Assembly (NCBI GenBank): GCA_016803235.1
Contig: JADCLI010000033.1
Span: 1 to 64,000, forward strand
DNA: 64,000 nucleotides
Direction: 5' to 3'
DNA from: Pimelobacter simplex
Lineage (GTDB): Bacteria > Actinomycetota > Actinomycetes > Propionibacteriales > Nocardioidaceae
The notes under the pieces were generated by a model that was not told where the DNA came from, ran no database searches, and worked only from the letters and a program-made list of their open reading frames with translations. Of this stretch, positions 55,168 to 64,000 are shown in pieces. The position numbers were made by a program, and so were the translations under genes. Every line of letters starts with the position of its first letter. Positions within the stretch are counted from its first letter, which is position 1.

Positions 55168-56174
55168 GCCAGGTCCTCGTCGCGCAGCCAGCGGTAGGCC
55201 ACCCGGGCACTCACCGCCCGCTCGAGCTCGCGGATCACGACGGAGAAGAACTGCCGCCGGTAGTGCTCGTCGGTGACCGCGTACACCGTGAAGTAGAGGC
55301 CGCTGAACGCGGCCAGGAAGGTCGAGACCCGGATCAGCTCCAGGCTGAGCCGGGTGTCGAGGATCCCGCCGAGCGGGCCGTCGATCGGGTGCAGGGCTCC
55401 GCCGGTCCAGGTCGCGACGACCTCGGGGGCCATCGCGACGACGCCGAAGACGATGAAGAAGGCGAACACCGCGAGCGCGAGCAGCAGCACCTGGACTGCC
55501 TGGGCCACCAGCAGGACGAGCAGCAGGTTGGCCTTCTGCAGGCCGCTGACCTCGGCGTCGACGGCCCCGACCCGGTCGACCCGCGCGGCGATCCGCCGGG
55601 CGGCCGGCTCGAGCGGCGTCCCGGTGCAGGCGTCGATCAGCTGCTGCGCCTCGACCTCGTCGTCGACGCTGTCGAGCTCCTCGGGCAGCCGGGTCAGCAA
55701 GAAGCCCACCGCGATGGCCGCGAACAGCAGCACCGCGATCCAGAGCACCCCGCCGTCGAGGCTGGCCGCGACCTGCCACACCTCGGCGTTGATGAACAGG
55801 AAGGTGATGAAGAGCAGGAGCAGCGGCAGGGCCCGCGTCACCAGCGGGAGCATCAGCCCCAGCGAGCGGAAGGTGCGGCGCACCGCCCAGCCGACGATCA
55901 GCCAGGCGCGCAGGGTCGCGACGGCGTACACGGCCAGCACCAGGCCGAGTGCGGTGAGGGCGGCCCCCAGGGCCGCGGCCACACCGAGCCACGGGCCGGT
56001 GACGACACCGGTGACCACGCCGGCGACGACGGCGGCCGTGACCACCGGCACCAGGCGCGGACGGCGCAGGCCGCGCGCCACCGCGGCGCGGTAGTCGTCG
56101 ACGAAGTACGGCAGCCCGTGCTCGACGAACCACCGTTCGGCGGCGGCGACGTCGGAGCGCTGTGCCGGGACCAT
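55164..56174 (-). CDS. Conserved membrane protein, function unknown
   Basis: A 336-residue protein. A 40-residue N-terminal part (RSDVAAAERWFVEHGLPYFVDDYR) precedes about seven hydrophobic segments, grouped as pairs around a soluble loop of about 60 residues (RLPEELDSVDDEVEAQQLIDACTG) and a charged C-terminus. I know no function. The stop overlaps the nucleoside hydrolase start, and its start is 9 nt after the ribF stop. ATG 56174 is preferred over the frame open to 56645, which would cover ribF. Neither has a strong ribosome site. Confidence 0.75.
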   Translation of the reverse strand: MVPAQRSDVAAAERWFVEHGLPYFVDDYRAAVARGLRRPRLVPVVTAAVVAGVVTGVVTGPWLGVAAALGAALTALGLVLAVYAVATLRAWLIVGWAVRRTFRSLGLMLPLVTRALPLLLLFITFLFINAEVWQVAASLDGGVLWIAVLLFAAIAVGFLLTRLPEELDSVDDEVEAQQLIDACTGTPLEPAARRIAARVDRVGAVDAEVSGLQKANLLLVLLVAQAVQVLLLALAVFAFFIVFGVVAMAPEVVATWTGGALHPIDGPLGGILDTRLSLELIRVSTFLAAFSGLYFTVYAVTDEHYRRQFFSVVIRELERAVSARVAYRWLRDEDLA

Positions 56175-56182
56175 CGCGTGGG

Positions 56183-57142
56183 TCAGTCGGCGAGCACGGC
56201 CCGTGCGCGGTCGACGTCGTCGGCCATGGCGGTGAGCAGGTCGTCGATCGAGTCGAACCGGACCATGCCGCGCAGCCGCTCGACGAAGGCGACCTCGACC
56301 TCGCGCCCGTACAGGTCCAGGTCGGTGCGGTCGAGCACGTAGGACTCGACGCGGCGCTCGCGCTCGCCGGCGAAGGTCGGGTTGGTCCCGACGCTGATCG
56401 CGGCGGGGTACGTCGTGCCGGCGTCGGGCCCGTCGTGGACCGTGAGCCGTCCGGCGTAGACGCCGTCGGCCGGTGCGGCGGCACCCGGTCGGACCGGCAC
56501 GTTGGCGGTCGGGAAGCCCAGCTCGCGGCCCCGCTTGTCGCCTTCGACCACCACGCCGGTGACGGTGAAGGTACGGCCGAGCGCCTCGGCGGCTCCGGTG
56601 ACGTCGCCGGCGGCCAGGCAGGTCCGGACGTAGGTCGAGGACCACACCTGGGGTCCGCCGTCGAGGCTGACCTCCTCGAGCACGAAGTCGTGCTCGAGAC
56701 CGGCGCTGCGCAGCAGGTTGCAGTCGCCGGCCGCGCGGTTGCCGAAACGGAAGTTGGCGCCGACCACGACGGCCTTCACGTGCAGCGTGTCGACCAGGAT
56801 CCGGTCGATGAACTCCGTCGGCGTCCAGGCCGCGATCTCGCGCGAGAACGGGATGACGAGCACCTCGTCGACGCCGGCCTCGCCGAGCAGGCGCAGGCGC
56901 TGGTCGATCGTCGTCAACGTCGGCGGGGCGTGCTCGGGGCGCAGGACCGCGATCGGGTGCGGGTCGAAGGTCACCGCGACCACGCCGTCGATCACCGTGT
57001 CGGCGCCGACCTCGGCCGCCACCTCCCGCGCGCGTCGTACGACGTGCTGATGGCCCAGGTGCATGCCGTCGAAGTTCCCGATCGTCGCCACCGTGCGGCC
57101 GAGGTCGCCGGGCACGTCGGAGAAGTCACGCCACACTCGCAC
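56183..57142 (-). CDS. ribF: Bifunctional riboflavin kinase/FAD synthetase
   Basis: A 319-residue enzyme that makes FMN and then FAD. The N-terminal adenylyltransferase half has TIGNFDGMHLGHQHVV and FGNRAAGD; the C-terminal kinase half has GRELGFPTANV and the ISVGTNPTF motif. The GTG at 57142 (VRVWRDFSDVP) starts the conserved part; the frame is open to 57265 but goes into the palindromic element. GGGAG lies 10 nt upstream. In mycobacteria it lies between rpsO and truB; here a membrane protein, a hydrolase and other genes separate it from rpsO. Confidence 0.96.
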   Translation of the reverse strand: MRVWRDFSDVPGDLGRTVATIGNFDGMHLGHQHVVRRAREVAAEVGADTVIDGVVAVTFDPHPIAVLRPEHAPPTLTTIDQRLRLLGEAGVDEVLVIPFSREIAAWTPTEFIDRILVDTLHVKAVVVGANFRFGNRAAGDCNLLRSAGLEHDFVLEEVSLDGGPQVWSSTYVRTCLAAGDVTGAAEALGRTFTVTGVVVEGDKRGRELGFPTANVPVRPGAAAPADGVYAGRLTVHDGPDAGTTYPAAISVGTNPTFAGERERRVESYVLDRTDLDLYGREVEVAFVERLRGMVRFDSIDDLLTAMADDVDRARAVLAD

Positions 57143-57164
57143 GGCCGCAACTCTCCCACATCCG

Positions 57165-57324
57165 GGGTCTGCCTCCGCACTCGCGTTGTCGCGAGCGGCG
57201 TTTCGCGCCGATCTGGCAAGGCGGCGGAGCGACGACGGGCTCGATCGCCCTTCGAGCGACGCCAACGCAGCCAGATCGGATGCGACACGTCGCGCAGCAG
57301 GCGCGAGTGCCGAGGCAGAGCCCG
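57165..57324. repeat. Long imperfect palindrome between truB and ribF
   Basis: Arms of about 75-80 nt around a short centre near 57245. Blocks that match in inverse are TCTGCCTC-GCACTCGCG (57168-57185, near 57301-57318 with one mismatch) and CCGATCTGGC (57208-57217 with 57269-57278). Weaker pairings fill the rest (AAGGCGG / CAACGC). No frame with codon bias. It fills the 188-nt intergenic space; whether it is an RNA structure or a mobile repeat is undecided. Confidence 0.6.
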
Positions 57325-57330
57325 AAGCGC

Positions 57331-58197
57331 TCAGCCGACGAAGACGGCCGCCGGGCGCGCGGCGCCGCCCTCGGGACGGTAGAGCGCGAGGAACTCGCCG
57401 TCAGGGGCGAACACGCCGGTGAGGGTGTCGATCGCGAGCGGGAGCGGCCGGCCGTAGCGCACGGCCTGTGCCTGGCCCGCGTCGAGGTCGATCGCCGGGA
57501 AGCTGGCCCGGGCGGCGACCGCGAGCGGGGTGACGGTGACCTCGTCGAGGTCGGTGACCGCTCCGTCGAGGGTGAACGGCCCGACCGCGGTACGCCGCAA
57601 CGCGGTGAGGTGCCCGCCCACGCCGAGCGCGGCGCCCACGTCGCGCGCGATCGCCCGGATGTAGGTGCCGCTGGAGCAGCGCACGGTGATGTCGACGTCG
57701 AGGAAGTCGCCCTCGACCCGCTGGTCGTGGACGTCCAGCGAGTGCACGGTCACGGGCCGGGCCTTGAGCTCGACCTCCTCGCCGTCACGCACTCGTTGGT
57801 AGGCGCGCTTGCCGTCGACCTTGATCGCGCTCACGGCCGTCGGCACCTGGAGGATCTCCCCGACCTGGGTCGCGAACTGCGTCAGCACGGCCTCCGACCC
57901 GAGATGGCCGGCCGGGGTCGTGGCGACGGGCTCGCCCTCGGCGTCGTCGGTGGTGGTCAACATGCCGAGGCGCACCGTGGCGTCGTACGCCTTCTCGGTG
58001 AGCATCAGGTGGCCGAGCAGCCGGGTGGCCCGCTCGACGCCGAGCACCAGCACGCCGGTCGCCATCGGGTCGAGGGTGCCGGCGTGGCCGACCTTGCGGG
58101 TGCCGACCGCTCGCCGGACCCGGGAAACGACGGCGTGCGAGGTCATGCCGGCGGGCTTGTCGACGACGACCAGGCCCGACGGCACGGTGGTCACCAC
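57331..58197 (-). CDS. truB: tRNA pseudouridine-55 synthase
   Basis: A 288-residue TruB. The catalytic Asp is in HAGTLDPMATG; other motifs are GLVVVDKPAGMTSH, KAYDATVRLG, RRTAVGPF and the C-terminal PUA-like domain. It forms pseudouridine at position 55 of the T-loop in tRNAs. The GTG start (58197) shares one base with the rbfA stop, so they are coupled. A long imperfect palindrome follows its stop. Confidence 0.97.
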   Translation of the reverse strand: MVTTVPSGLVVVDKPAGMTSHAVVSRVRRAVGTRKVGHAGTLDPMATGVLVLGVERATRLLGHLMLTEKAYDATVRLGMLTTTDDAEGEPVATTPAGHLGSEAVLTQFATQVGEILQVPTAVSAIKVDGKRAYQRVRDGEEVELKARPVTVHSLDVHDQRVEGDFLDVDITVRCSSGTYIRAIARDVGAALGVGGHLTALRRTAVGPFTLDGAVTDLDEVTVTPLAVAARASFPAIDLDAGQAQAVRYGRPLPLAIDTLTGVFAPDGEFLALYRPEGGAARPAAVFVG

Positions 58198-58646
58198 TAC
58201 TGGTCCTCGGCCTCTTCGTCGACCTCGACCTCACGCGGCTTCTTGTACGGGTCGGCCTCGCCGGCCGGCTGCGCACCCTCGCGGGCGGCCGCGACGGCCT
58301 CGTCGGCCGCCCGGGCCCGGGCCAGCACCTCGTCGAGGTGGCGGGCGGTCTCGGGGACGCCGTCGAACTCGAAGGCGAGCGACGGGACGTGCCGCATGCC
58401 GAGCTGCTTGCCGACCTCGGAGCGCAGCAGGCCCTTGGCCGACTCCAGCGCCGTGGCGGTCGCCTGCTGGTCGGCGTCCTCGCCCAGCACGGTGTAGTAG
58501 ACGGTCGCGTTCTGCGCGTCCCCGGTGAGGCGGACCTCGGTCACGGTGACGAAGCCGAGGCGCGGGTCCTTGATCCGACGCTCGAGCATCTCGGCGACGA
58601 TCACCTGGATCCGGTCGGCGATCTTGCGTACCCGCGGGCTGGCCAT
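58197..58646 (-). CDS. rbfA: 30S ribosome-binding factor A
   Basis: A 149-residue RbfA. The KH-like core ([39 protein letters not shown]) helps mature 16S rRNA 5' ends; the C-terminal 30 residues are acidic and Lys-rich. It follows infB after 92 nt with a hairpin between. A DUF503 gene, often found here in other bacteria, is absent. Confidence 0.96.
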   Translation of the reverse strand: MASPRVRKIADRIQVIVAEMLERRIKDPRLGFVTVTEVRLTGDAQNATVYYTVLGEDADQQATATALESAKGLLRSEVGKQLGMRHVPSLAFEFDGVPETARHLDEVLARARAADEAVAAAREGAQPAGEADPYKKPREVEVDEEAEDQ

Positions 58647-58681
58647 GTCTGTTCCTATCAGTTTCTCGTCACAACGGCGGC

Positions 58682-58712
58682 GCCGCCCGCCCCTGGCACA
58701 GGGACGGGCGGC
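58682..58712 (-). terminator. Hairpin between infB and rbfA
   Basis: A 13-bp stem with one mismatch (58682-58694 with 58700-58712) and a 5-nt loop, 27 nt after the infB stop. It may reduce transcription into rbfA and truB or protect the infB mRNA end. Confidence 0.6.
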
Positions 58713-58738
58713 ACAGCTCGGTGGTGCTGGGTCGCGCG

Positions 58739-61633
58739 TCAGACGCGCGGGATCTCCCGCATCTCGAAGGCCTCGACGATGTCGCCCTCCTTGATGTCCT
58801 GGAAGTTCTTGAGCACGAGACCGCACTCGAAGCCTTCCCGGACCTCGGCCGCGTCGTCCTTCTCCCGCTTGAGCGAGGCGAGGTCGAGGTTGTCGGCCAC
58901 CACGGCGCCGTCGCGCAGCACGCGGACCTTGGCGTTGCGGCGGATGACCCCACTGGTGACCATGCAACCGGCGATGTTGCCGATCTTGGACGAGCGGAAG
59001 ATGGCGCGGATCTCCGCCTGACCGAGAGCGTGCTCCTCGTACTCCGGCTTGAGCATGCCCTTGAGGGCCGCCTCGATCTCCTCGATCGCCTGGTAGATGA
59101 CCGAGTAGTAGCGGATCTCGACGCCTTCCTTCTCGGCCATCTGACCCGCCTTGCCCTGCGGGCGGACGTTGAAGCCGATGATGATCGCGTCGGAGGCGGC
59201 GGCCAGGTCGACGTTGGTCTCGGTGATCGCACCGACACCGCGGTCGATGACCCGCAGGCTGACCTCCTCGCCCACGTCGATCTGCGCGAGGGCGTCCTCG
59301 AGGGCCTCGACCGAACCGGACACGTCGCCCTTGAGGATGAGGTTGAGCTCCTGGCTCTCACCCTTCTCCATGGAGGCCATGAAGTCCTCGAGAGTACGAC
59401 GCACGCGGCGCTTGGCCTGCATGGCCGCCCGCTCGCGGGCCTCACGCTTCTCGGCGATCTGGCGGGCCATCCGGTCGTCCTCGACCACGATGAAGTTCTG
59501 GCCGGCGCCCGGGACGGACGAGAGGCCGAGGACCATCGCGGGCCGGGCCGGGTCGGCCTCGGTCAGCTCGTTGCCGTGCTCGTCGAGCATGGCGCGGACA
59601 CGACCGTGGGCCGGACCGGCGACGATCGAGTCGCCGACGCGCAGGGTGCCGCGCTGGACGAGGATCGTGGCCACCGGGCCGCGACCGCGGTCGAGGTGCG
59701 CCTCGACGACGAGGCCCTGGGCGTCCTGCACCGGGTTGGCCCGCAGGTCCAGGGACGCGTCGGCGGTGAGCACGATCGCCTCGAGCAGCTTGTCGAGGTT
59801 GAGCCCGGCCTTGGCCGAGACGTCGACGAACATCGCGTCGCCGCCGTACTCCTCGGGCACCAGGCCGTACTCGGAGAGCTGGCCGCGGACCTTGGTCGGG
59901 TCGGCCGACTCCTTGTCGATCTTGTTGACCGCGACCACGATCGGCACGTTGGCCGCCTTGGCGTGGTTGAGCGCCTCGACCGTCTGCGGCATGACGCCGT
60001 CGTCGGCCGCGACCACCAGGACGGCGATGTCGGTCGCCTGGGCACCGCGAGCACGCATGGCGGTGAACGCCTCGTGACCCGGGGTGTCGATGAAGGTGAT
60101 CCGGCGGTCGTCGCCGTCGACCTCGGTGTGGACCTGGTAGGCACCGATGTGCTGGGTGATGCCACCGGCCTCGCCCGCGACGACGTTGGCGTTGCGCAGC
60201 GCGTCGAGGAGCTTGGTCTTTCCGTGGTCGACGTGACCCATGACGGTCACGACCGGCGGGCGGACGACCAGGTCGTCCTCGCCGCCCTCGTCGGCGCCGA
60301 ACTCGATGTCGAACGACTCGAGCAGCTCGCGGTCCTCGTCCTCCGGGGAGACGACCTCGACGACGTAGTTGAGCTCGTCACCGAGCAGCTCCAGCGTCTC
60401 GTCGCCCACCGACTGCGTGGCCGTGACCATCTCGCCGAGGTGGAAGAGCATCTGCACCAGCGAGGCGGCGTCGACGCCGATCTTCTCGGCGAAGTCGGTC
60501 AGCGAGGAGCCCCGGGCGAGACGGACCGTCTCGCCGTTGCCCTTGCGGACCCGCATGCCGCCGATCGTCGGGGCCTCCATGGCCTCGAACTCCTGGCGAC
60601 GCGCCCGCTTCGACTTGCGACCGCGGCGGGCGGGACCACCCGGGCGCCCGAAGGCACCCTGGGTCTGGCCGCGCTGGCCGGGACGACCACCGCCACCGGG
60701 ACGACCACCGCCACCCGGGCCGAAGCCGCCGGGACCGCGGCCACCGGGAGCACCGGCTCCCGCACCGGCGCCGGGACGACCCGGGGCACCGGCGCGACCG
60801 GGGCCACCCGGGCCGCGGCCACCGGGGCCGGGACGGCCGGGGCCACCCGGGCCACGACCGCCGGGGCCGCCCTGCCCGAAGGCACCGGCGGACTTCGGCA
60901 TCATGGCCGGGTTGGGACGCGGCATGCCGGGACGGCCACCGCCACCGGCGCCGGCCGGCGGACGCGGGCCGGCCGGACCGGCCTCGCCCTCGCGCGGCGG
61001 CGGGGCGGGACGACGGCCCATGCCCTGGCTGGGCGCGAACGGGTTGTTGCCGGGACGCGGGGTGCCGCCGGGCTTGCCGACCGGACGCGGAGCCGGAGCC
61101 GGAGCCTTGGGCGTCGGGGGCTTCGGCGCACCGGGCTTGGCAGCCGGAGCGGCGGGAGCGGCCGGAGCCTCGGGCGCCTCGGGGGCTGCCGGAGCCGCGG
61201 CAGCGGCCGGCTTCTCCTCGACCGCCGGCGCCTCGGGGGCGGCGGGGGCCTTCGGGCCCGGACGCGGACCCGGGCGGGGACCGCCGGGCTTGGGCGCGGC
61301 AGCGGCCTGCGCCTCGGCCGCGGGGGCCTCGGCGGAGGGCGCCTCGGCAGCGGGCGCCGGCGCGGCAGCGGCGGGCGCCTCGGGCGCGGCAGCAGCCTTC
61401 TTCGCCGGGGCCTTGGGGGCCGGCTTGGCGGCCTCGCCGGCGGACTCGCCGGCAGGCTTCATCTTGGCGAGCAGCTCGGCCCCGTAGGTCGCCTCGAACT
61501 TCTTCACGGCGGGGAGCTCGATGCTCGAGGACGCCGTCTTGGCGAACTCTCCAATGTCACTGAGCATCTTGAGCGCGTCGGCGCTCTTGATGCCGTACTG
61601 CTTCGCGAGTTCGGAAACTCGGGTCTTGGCCAC
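58739..61633 (-). CDS. infB: Translation initiation factor IF-2
   Basis: A 964-residue IF-2. Order: IF2_N domain (about 1-55), a low-complexity Pro/Ala/Gly stretch (about 60-330), second IF2_N-like region (about 365-420), GTPase (G1 GHVDHGKT near 465, [12 protein letters not shown]), and C-terminal domains II-IV that bind initiator tRNA. It brings fMet-tRNA to the 30S subunit. GTG 61633 has AAGGAGAACC upstream. The long disordered linker is larger than in enterobacteria and is common in high-GC actinobacteria. Genes before it are ylxR, nusA and rimP. Confidence 0.98.
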   Translation of the reverse strand: MAKTRVSELAKQYGIKSADALKMLSDIGEFAKTASSSIELPAVKKFEATYGAELLAKMKPAGESAGEAAKPAPKAPAKKAAAAPEAPAAAAPAPAAEAPSAEAPAAEAQAAAAPKPGGPRPGPRPGPKAPAAPEAPAVEEKPAAAAAPAAPEAPEAPAAPAAPAAKPGAPKPPTPKAPAPAPRPVGKPGGTPRPGNNPFAPSQGMGRRPAPPPREGEAGPAGPRPPAGAGGGGRPGMPRPNPAMMPKSAGAFGQGGPGGRGPGGPGRPGPGGRGPGGPGRAGAPGRPGAGAGAGAPGGRGPGGFGPGGGGRPGGGGRPGQRGQTQGAFGRPGGPARRGRKSKRARRQEFEAMEAPTIGGMRVRKGNGETVRLARGSSLTDFAEKIGVDAASLVQMLFHLGEMVTATQSVGDETLELLGDELNYVVEVVSPEDEDRELLESFDIEFGADEGGEDDLVVRPPVVTVMGHVDHGKTKLLDALRNANVVAGEAGGITQHIGAYQVHTEVDGDDRRITFIDTPGHEAFTAMRARGAQATDIAVLVVAADDGVMPQTVEALNHAKAANVPIVVAVNKIDKESADPTKVRGQLSEYGLVPEEYGGDAMFVDVSAKAGLNLDKLLEAIVLTADASLDLRANPVQDAQGLVVEAHLDRGRGPVATILVQRGTLRVGDSIVAGPAHGRVRAMLDEHGNELTEADPARPAMVLGLSSVPGAGQNFIVVEDDRMARQIAEKREARERAAMQAKRRVRRTLEDFMASMEKGESQELNLILKGDVSGSVEALEDALAQIDVGEEVSLRVIDRGVGAITETNVDLAAASDAIIIGFNVRPQGKAGQMAEKEGVEIRYYSVIYQAIEEIEAALKGMLKPEYEEHALGQAEIRAIFRSSKIGNIAGCMVTSGVIRRNAKVRVLRDGAVVADNLDLASLKREKDDAAEVREGFECGLVLKNFQDIKEGDIVEAFEMREIPRV

Positions 61634-61727
61634 GGTTCTCCTTCTGGCCCAAGACCCGGGTGGATCTCTAGACCGTTGGTGGGTGGTGCAGAACGAACTG
61701 GCTCATCGCGAGGTACTCATCGAGTGC

Positions 61728-62096
61728 TCATGAGCTGTTGCTCCAGTCTCTGTCGGTCGGATCGGTCCGAGCTGCGGCCGCCTGGGCGACGTACTCCCCC
61801 ACCGGCACACTGGAGAGCCCACCCGCGCCCGGAGCGATCCGGAGCGCACGGGAGAAGGCCTTCCGCCGTACCGCGAGGTCGTAGCAACCGGTCGTGGGGT
61901 GCAGGTGCGCTCCACGGCCCGGCGCGGTGCCACCAGGATCCGGGACGACGACCGGTCGGCCGTCGGGTCCCGAGCCGGCGGTCACCCGCAACAACTCGCT
62001 CTTGGTGGCGCGCGCCCGGCATCCGACGCAGGTCCGGACGGGCCCCGGGATCGGGACGTCGTCAGGGCATGCAGGGGAATTCGGTCGGTGTGCCAC
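61728..62096 (-). CDS. ylxR: YlxR-family RNA-binding protein
   Basis: About 122 residues with the YlxR signature RTCVGCRARATKSELLRV, a PGRGAHLHPTTGCYDLAVRRKAFSRALR stretch and a variable C-terminus. It is a nucleic-acid-binding protein found with nusA and infB nearly everywhere; it may affect RNase P or transcription of its operon. The GTG at 62096 is the only start before the motif; it lies 82 nt after the nusA stop. Spacing to infB is 94 nt. Confidence 0.9.
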   Translation of the reverse strand: MAHRPNSPACPDDVPIPGPVRTCVGCRARATKSELLRVTAGSGPDGRPVVVPDPGGTAPGRGAHLHPTTGCYDLAVRRKAFSRALRIAPGAGGLSSVPVGEYVAQAAAARTDPTDRDWSNSS

Positions 62097-62178
62097 CGAG
62101 GCTCAACTCTACCGCCTGGGTGGTCGACTTCACGAACCGGCACCCGGTCCGGCCGCGTCGAGGCTGCGAGAAGGCGGC

Positions 62179-63147
62179 TCAGGCCTCTTCGTCGGAGTGG
62201 ATGTCGATGCGCCAGCCGGTCAGGCGGGCGGCGAGACGAGCGTTCTGGCCCTCCTTGCCGATCGCCAGCGAGAGCTGGAAGTCGGGGACGACGACCCGCG
62301 CCGAGCGGGCGGCCGCGTCGACCACGGTGACCGACTGGACCTGGGCCGGCGACAGGGCGTTGGCCACCAGCCGCGCGGGGTCGTCGGACCAGTCGACGAT
62401 GTCGATCTTCTCGCCGCCGAGCTCGGCCATCACGTTGCGCACCCGCTGACCCATCGGCCCGATGCAGGCGCCCTTCGCGTTGACGCCGGAGACGGTCGAC
62501 TTGACCGCGATCTTGGTGCGGTGGCCGGCCTCGCGGGCGATCGCCGCGATCTCGACGGTGCCGTCGGCGATCTCGGGGACCTCGAGGGCGAACAGCTTCT
62601 TCACCAGGCTGGGGTGCGAGCGGGACAGCGTGACCTGCGGGCCGCGCATGCCCTTGCGGACCGAGACGACCAGGCACTTGATCCGGGTGCCGTGGCGGTA
62701 GTCCTCGCCCGGCACGCGCTCGCTGGCCGGCAGCTGCGCCTCGATCCGGCCGAGGTCGACCAGCACGTCGTCGGGGTTGCGCCCCTGCTGGATGACGCCC
62801 GAGATGATGTCGCCCTCCTTGCCGGAGAACTCGCCGAACTTGATCTCGTCCTCGGCGTCGCGCAGCCGCTGCAGCATGATCTGCTTGGCGGTCGTCGCGG
62901 CGATCCGGCCGAAGCCGTCCGGGGTGTCGTCGTACTCGCCGACCTTGTTGCCCTCGGCGTCGACCTCGGTGGCCAGCACCGTCACGTGCCCGGTCTTGCG
63001 GTTGAGCTCGACGCGCGCCTGCGCCACCGAGCCCTCGGTCTTGTGGTACGCCGTGAGCAGCGCCTGCTCGATCGCCTCGACGAGGACGTCGAACTTGATC
63101 TCCTTCTCGCGCTCCAGCGTCCGCAGGATGCTGAGGTCGATGTCCAT
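62179..63147 (-). CDS. nusA: Transcription termination/antitermination factor NusA
   Basis: A 322-residue NusA of the short actinobacterial form, without the acidic repeats of E. coli. N-terminal RNA polymerase-binding domain (about 1-100), S1 domain (about 110-175, [11 protein letters not shown]), then two KH domains ([19 protein letters not shown] and [18 protein letters not shown], later [19 protein letters not shown]). It affects pausing, termination and antitermination. The ATG overlaps the rimP stop (ATGA). Confidence 0.97.
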   Translation of the reverse strand: MDIDLSILRTLEREKEIKFDVLVEAIEQALLTAYHKTEGSVAQARVELNRKTGHVTVLATEVDAEGNKVGEYDDTPDGFGRIAATTAKQIMLQRLRDAEDEIKFGEFSGKEGDIISGVIQQGRNPDDVLVDLGRIEAQLPASERVPGEDYRHGTRIKCLVVSVRKGMRGPQVTLSRSHPSLVKKLFALEVPEIADGTVEIAAIAREAGHRTKIAVKSTVSGVNAKGACIGPMGQRVRNVMAELGGEKIDIVDWSDDPARLVANALSPAQVQSVTVVDAAARSARVVVPDFQLSLAIGKEGQNARLAARLTGWRIDIHSDEEA

Positions 63148-63701
63148 CAGTCGGCGTCCTTGTCGTTCTCGTCGTTCGTGTCGTTCGGGTCGTTCGGGTG
63201 GTTCGTCAGGTCCTTGCGGTTGAACTCGATCTGCACCAGCGCCTTGCGCACGTCGCCGTAGGCGATCCGCCGCGCACTGCCGGCCACGTCGAGGTCCGCG
63301 CCCTCGTCGTCGGAGGCACCGATCCGCCCGGTCACGGTCTCGTCGTCGGCGAGCGACACCTTGACCAGACGGCCCTCGTTGCGGCGCCAGTGGCGCGGGT
63401 GCGTCAGCGGCCGGTCCACCCCGCGGGAGGTGACCTCCAGCGTGTAGGGCAGCTCGCCGAGGGCCTTCGCGCCGCCGTCGGGGCCGTCGTCCTCCAGGAC
63501 CCGGTCGATCACCTTCGTGGCGGCCGCGACGTCGTCGAGGGTGAGCCCGCCGTCGGTGTCGACGGCGATCCGCAGCACGCGGCGCTTCCCGGCGGGGGTG
63601 AGCTCCACGGCCTCGAGGTCGAGGCCCAGCTCGGCGAGTGGAGCGACGAGGACGTGCTCGATCCGCTCTGCTGTCGCTCCCTGAGCGGAATGAGTACCCA
63701 T
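63147..63701 (-). CDS. rimP: Ribosome maturation factor RimP
   Basis: A 184-residue RimP. N-terminal domain ([25 protein letters not shown]) and Sm-like C-terminal domain ([26 protein letters not shown]). It helps form the 30S head. Its extreme C-terminus is a low-complexity Asn-Asp-rich run made by a 9-nt repeat. ATG 63701 has GGGGAG 8 nt upstream. The frame is open to 63788 but that would cover the divergent promoter. Confidence 0.95.
   Translation of the reverse strand: MGTHSAQGATAERIEHVLVAPLAELGLDLEAVELTPAGKRRVLRIAVDTDGGLTLDDVAAATKVIDRVLEDDGPDGGAKALGELPYTLEVTSRGVDRPLTHPRHWRRNEGRLVKVSLADDETVTGRIGASDDEGADLDVAGSARRIAYGDVRKALVQIEFNRKDLTNHPNDPNDTNDENDKDAD
63162..63206 (-). repeat. Tandem 9-nt repeat inside the rimP 3' end
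   Basis: Five copies of a GTCGTTCNN-type 9-mer (plus strand) at 63162-63206, each giving an Asn-Asp-X triplet in the protein. The copies differ at the last two or three bases. Such repeats may vary in number between strains. Confidence 0.75.
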
Positions 63702-63766
63702 GGTGAGTCTCCCCGTGTCCTGTTGTGGCTGTGCGAGGCACACGATACCCGCCGGCCCCCGCCCGA

Positions 63767-63772
63767 TAGGGT
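63767..63772 (+). promoter_or_regulatory. -10 element, leaderless start of the lipoprotein gene
   Basis: TAGGGT then 6 nt, then GTG 63779, in the 77-nt space divergent from rimP. Confidence 0.6.
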
Positions 63773-63778
63773 CGCCGG

Positions 63779-64000
63779 GTGCCCGCACGTCCCCGTCCCG
63801 TCTCGCGACGACTCGTCCTCGGCTGCGGGATCGGCGGCGCCACGCTGGCTCTCGGCGCGTGCGACGTGATCGACGGCGTCCTCGGCTCCGGCGACGACCC
63901 GGGCGTGTCGGGCGCGGTCACGCCGACCGCTCCCCCTGCCGACGCCGACAGCGGCCTGGTCGAGAGCGTGCTGGCCGCGATCTCGACCGCCGGCGCCCTC
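63779..64000 (+). CDS. Lipoprotein, possibly ferritin-like DUF4439 family, 3' end outside the window
   Basis: The visible 74 residues start [14 protein letters not shown], an SRR-type twin-arginine signal, and continue to a lipobox (LALGAC, Cys28), so this is a Tat- or Sec-exported lipoprotein. An acidic and Pro/Ala-rich linker follows ([20 protein letters not shown]), and [14 protein letters not shown] begins a helical part. In mycobacteria Rv2844, near rimP, is a DUF4439 protein; the position suggests the same but the domain is outside the window. The GTG start is supported by TAGGGT 6 nt upstream. Confidence 0.6.
   Translation, partial: MPARPRPVSRRLVLGCGIGGATLALGACDVIDGVLGSGDDPGVSGAVTPTAPPADADSGLVESVLAAISTAGAL

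Noticed and set aside
56175..56645. Longer N-terminus for the 336-residue membrane protein
   Set aside because: The frame is open, but residues before ATG 56174 are antisense-like arginine-rich sequence within ribF.
60600..61450. Repetitive G/C-rich blocks that look like a tandem array
   Set aside because: They encode the Pro/Ala/Gly-rich linker of IF-2; spacing is irregular and no spacers exist, so this is not a CRISPR array.
58721..62449. 1242-codon open frame on the plus strand
   Set aside because: Shadow of infB and ylxR on the other strand; the composition is RGD/V-rich without any family motif.

Overview
The window is high-GC DNA with a strong preference for G or C at the third codon position, many GTG starts, and gene neighbourhoods typical of an actinobacterium. 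Protein content (QcrCAB/CtaC-F respiratory genes, a DnaQ/GIY-YIG fusion, DUF3043, PfkB adenosine kinase) fits a Nocardioides-like member of the Propionibacteriales. That genus-level reading is an inference from gene content and wording of the proteins, not a search result.

Left half (1-37 kb). This follows a gene order I recognise from the mycobacterial Rv2190c-Rv2206 region: NlpC/P60 hydrolase under a c-di-AMP (ydaO) riboswitch, DnaQ/GIY-YIG protein, trpD, pseudo-receiver, ctaG-like gene, ctaE-qcrC-qcrA-qcrB, then ctaC-ctaD-ctaF, adoK-type kinase, HesB/IscA protein, glycerate kinase and DUF3043 protein. Together the qcr and cta genes encode the menaquinol:oxygen III-IV supercomplex. The block is broken by an exopolysaccharide/cell-surface glycan set (14.3-21.2 kb: initiating phosphoglycosyltransferase, two GT2 enzymes, flippase, GT-B-like protein, polytopic GT-C-like protein) and an L,D-transpeptidase. 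A cysteine desulfurase/TusA-like pair faces away from ctaC. Further genes are an alcohol dehydrogenase/DUF4334 pair, a Tat-exported phospholipase C, a GNAT enzyme, nadA and a PhnA/YjdM-type zinc ribbon protein.

Middle (37-47.6 kb). EthD-domain protein, aldo/keto reductase, GNAT protein, AzlCD amino-acid exporter, dapB, a small methyltransferase and a BCCT transporter lead into the pitrilysin-pnp-rpsO cluster.

Right half (47.6-64 kb). rpsO, ribF, truB, rbfA, infB, ylxR, nusA and rimP form the conserved minus-strand RNA/translation block. Between rpsO and ribF lies an accessory segment: LuxR-type regulator, methyltransferase, bis-MGD molybdoenzyme, ArfB ribosome-rescue factor, Tat-exported sulfite-oxidase-family enzyme, a frameshifted nucleoside hydrolase and a membrane protein.

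Recurring signals. At least 19 genes have a TANNNT-like -10 hexamer only 6-8 nt before the start codon, the hallmark of leaderless mRNAs; several starts were chosen on this basis. Long perfect hairpins separate convergent transcription units. Two intergenic spaces (47.2 kb and 57.2 kb) carry long imperfect palindromes that may belong to one repeat family. No rRNA, tRNA, CRISPR array, transposase or phage gene was seen.
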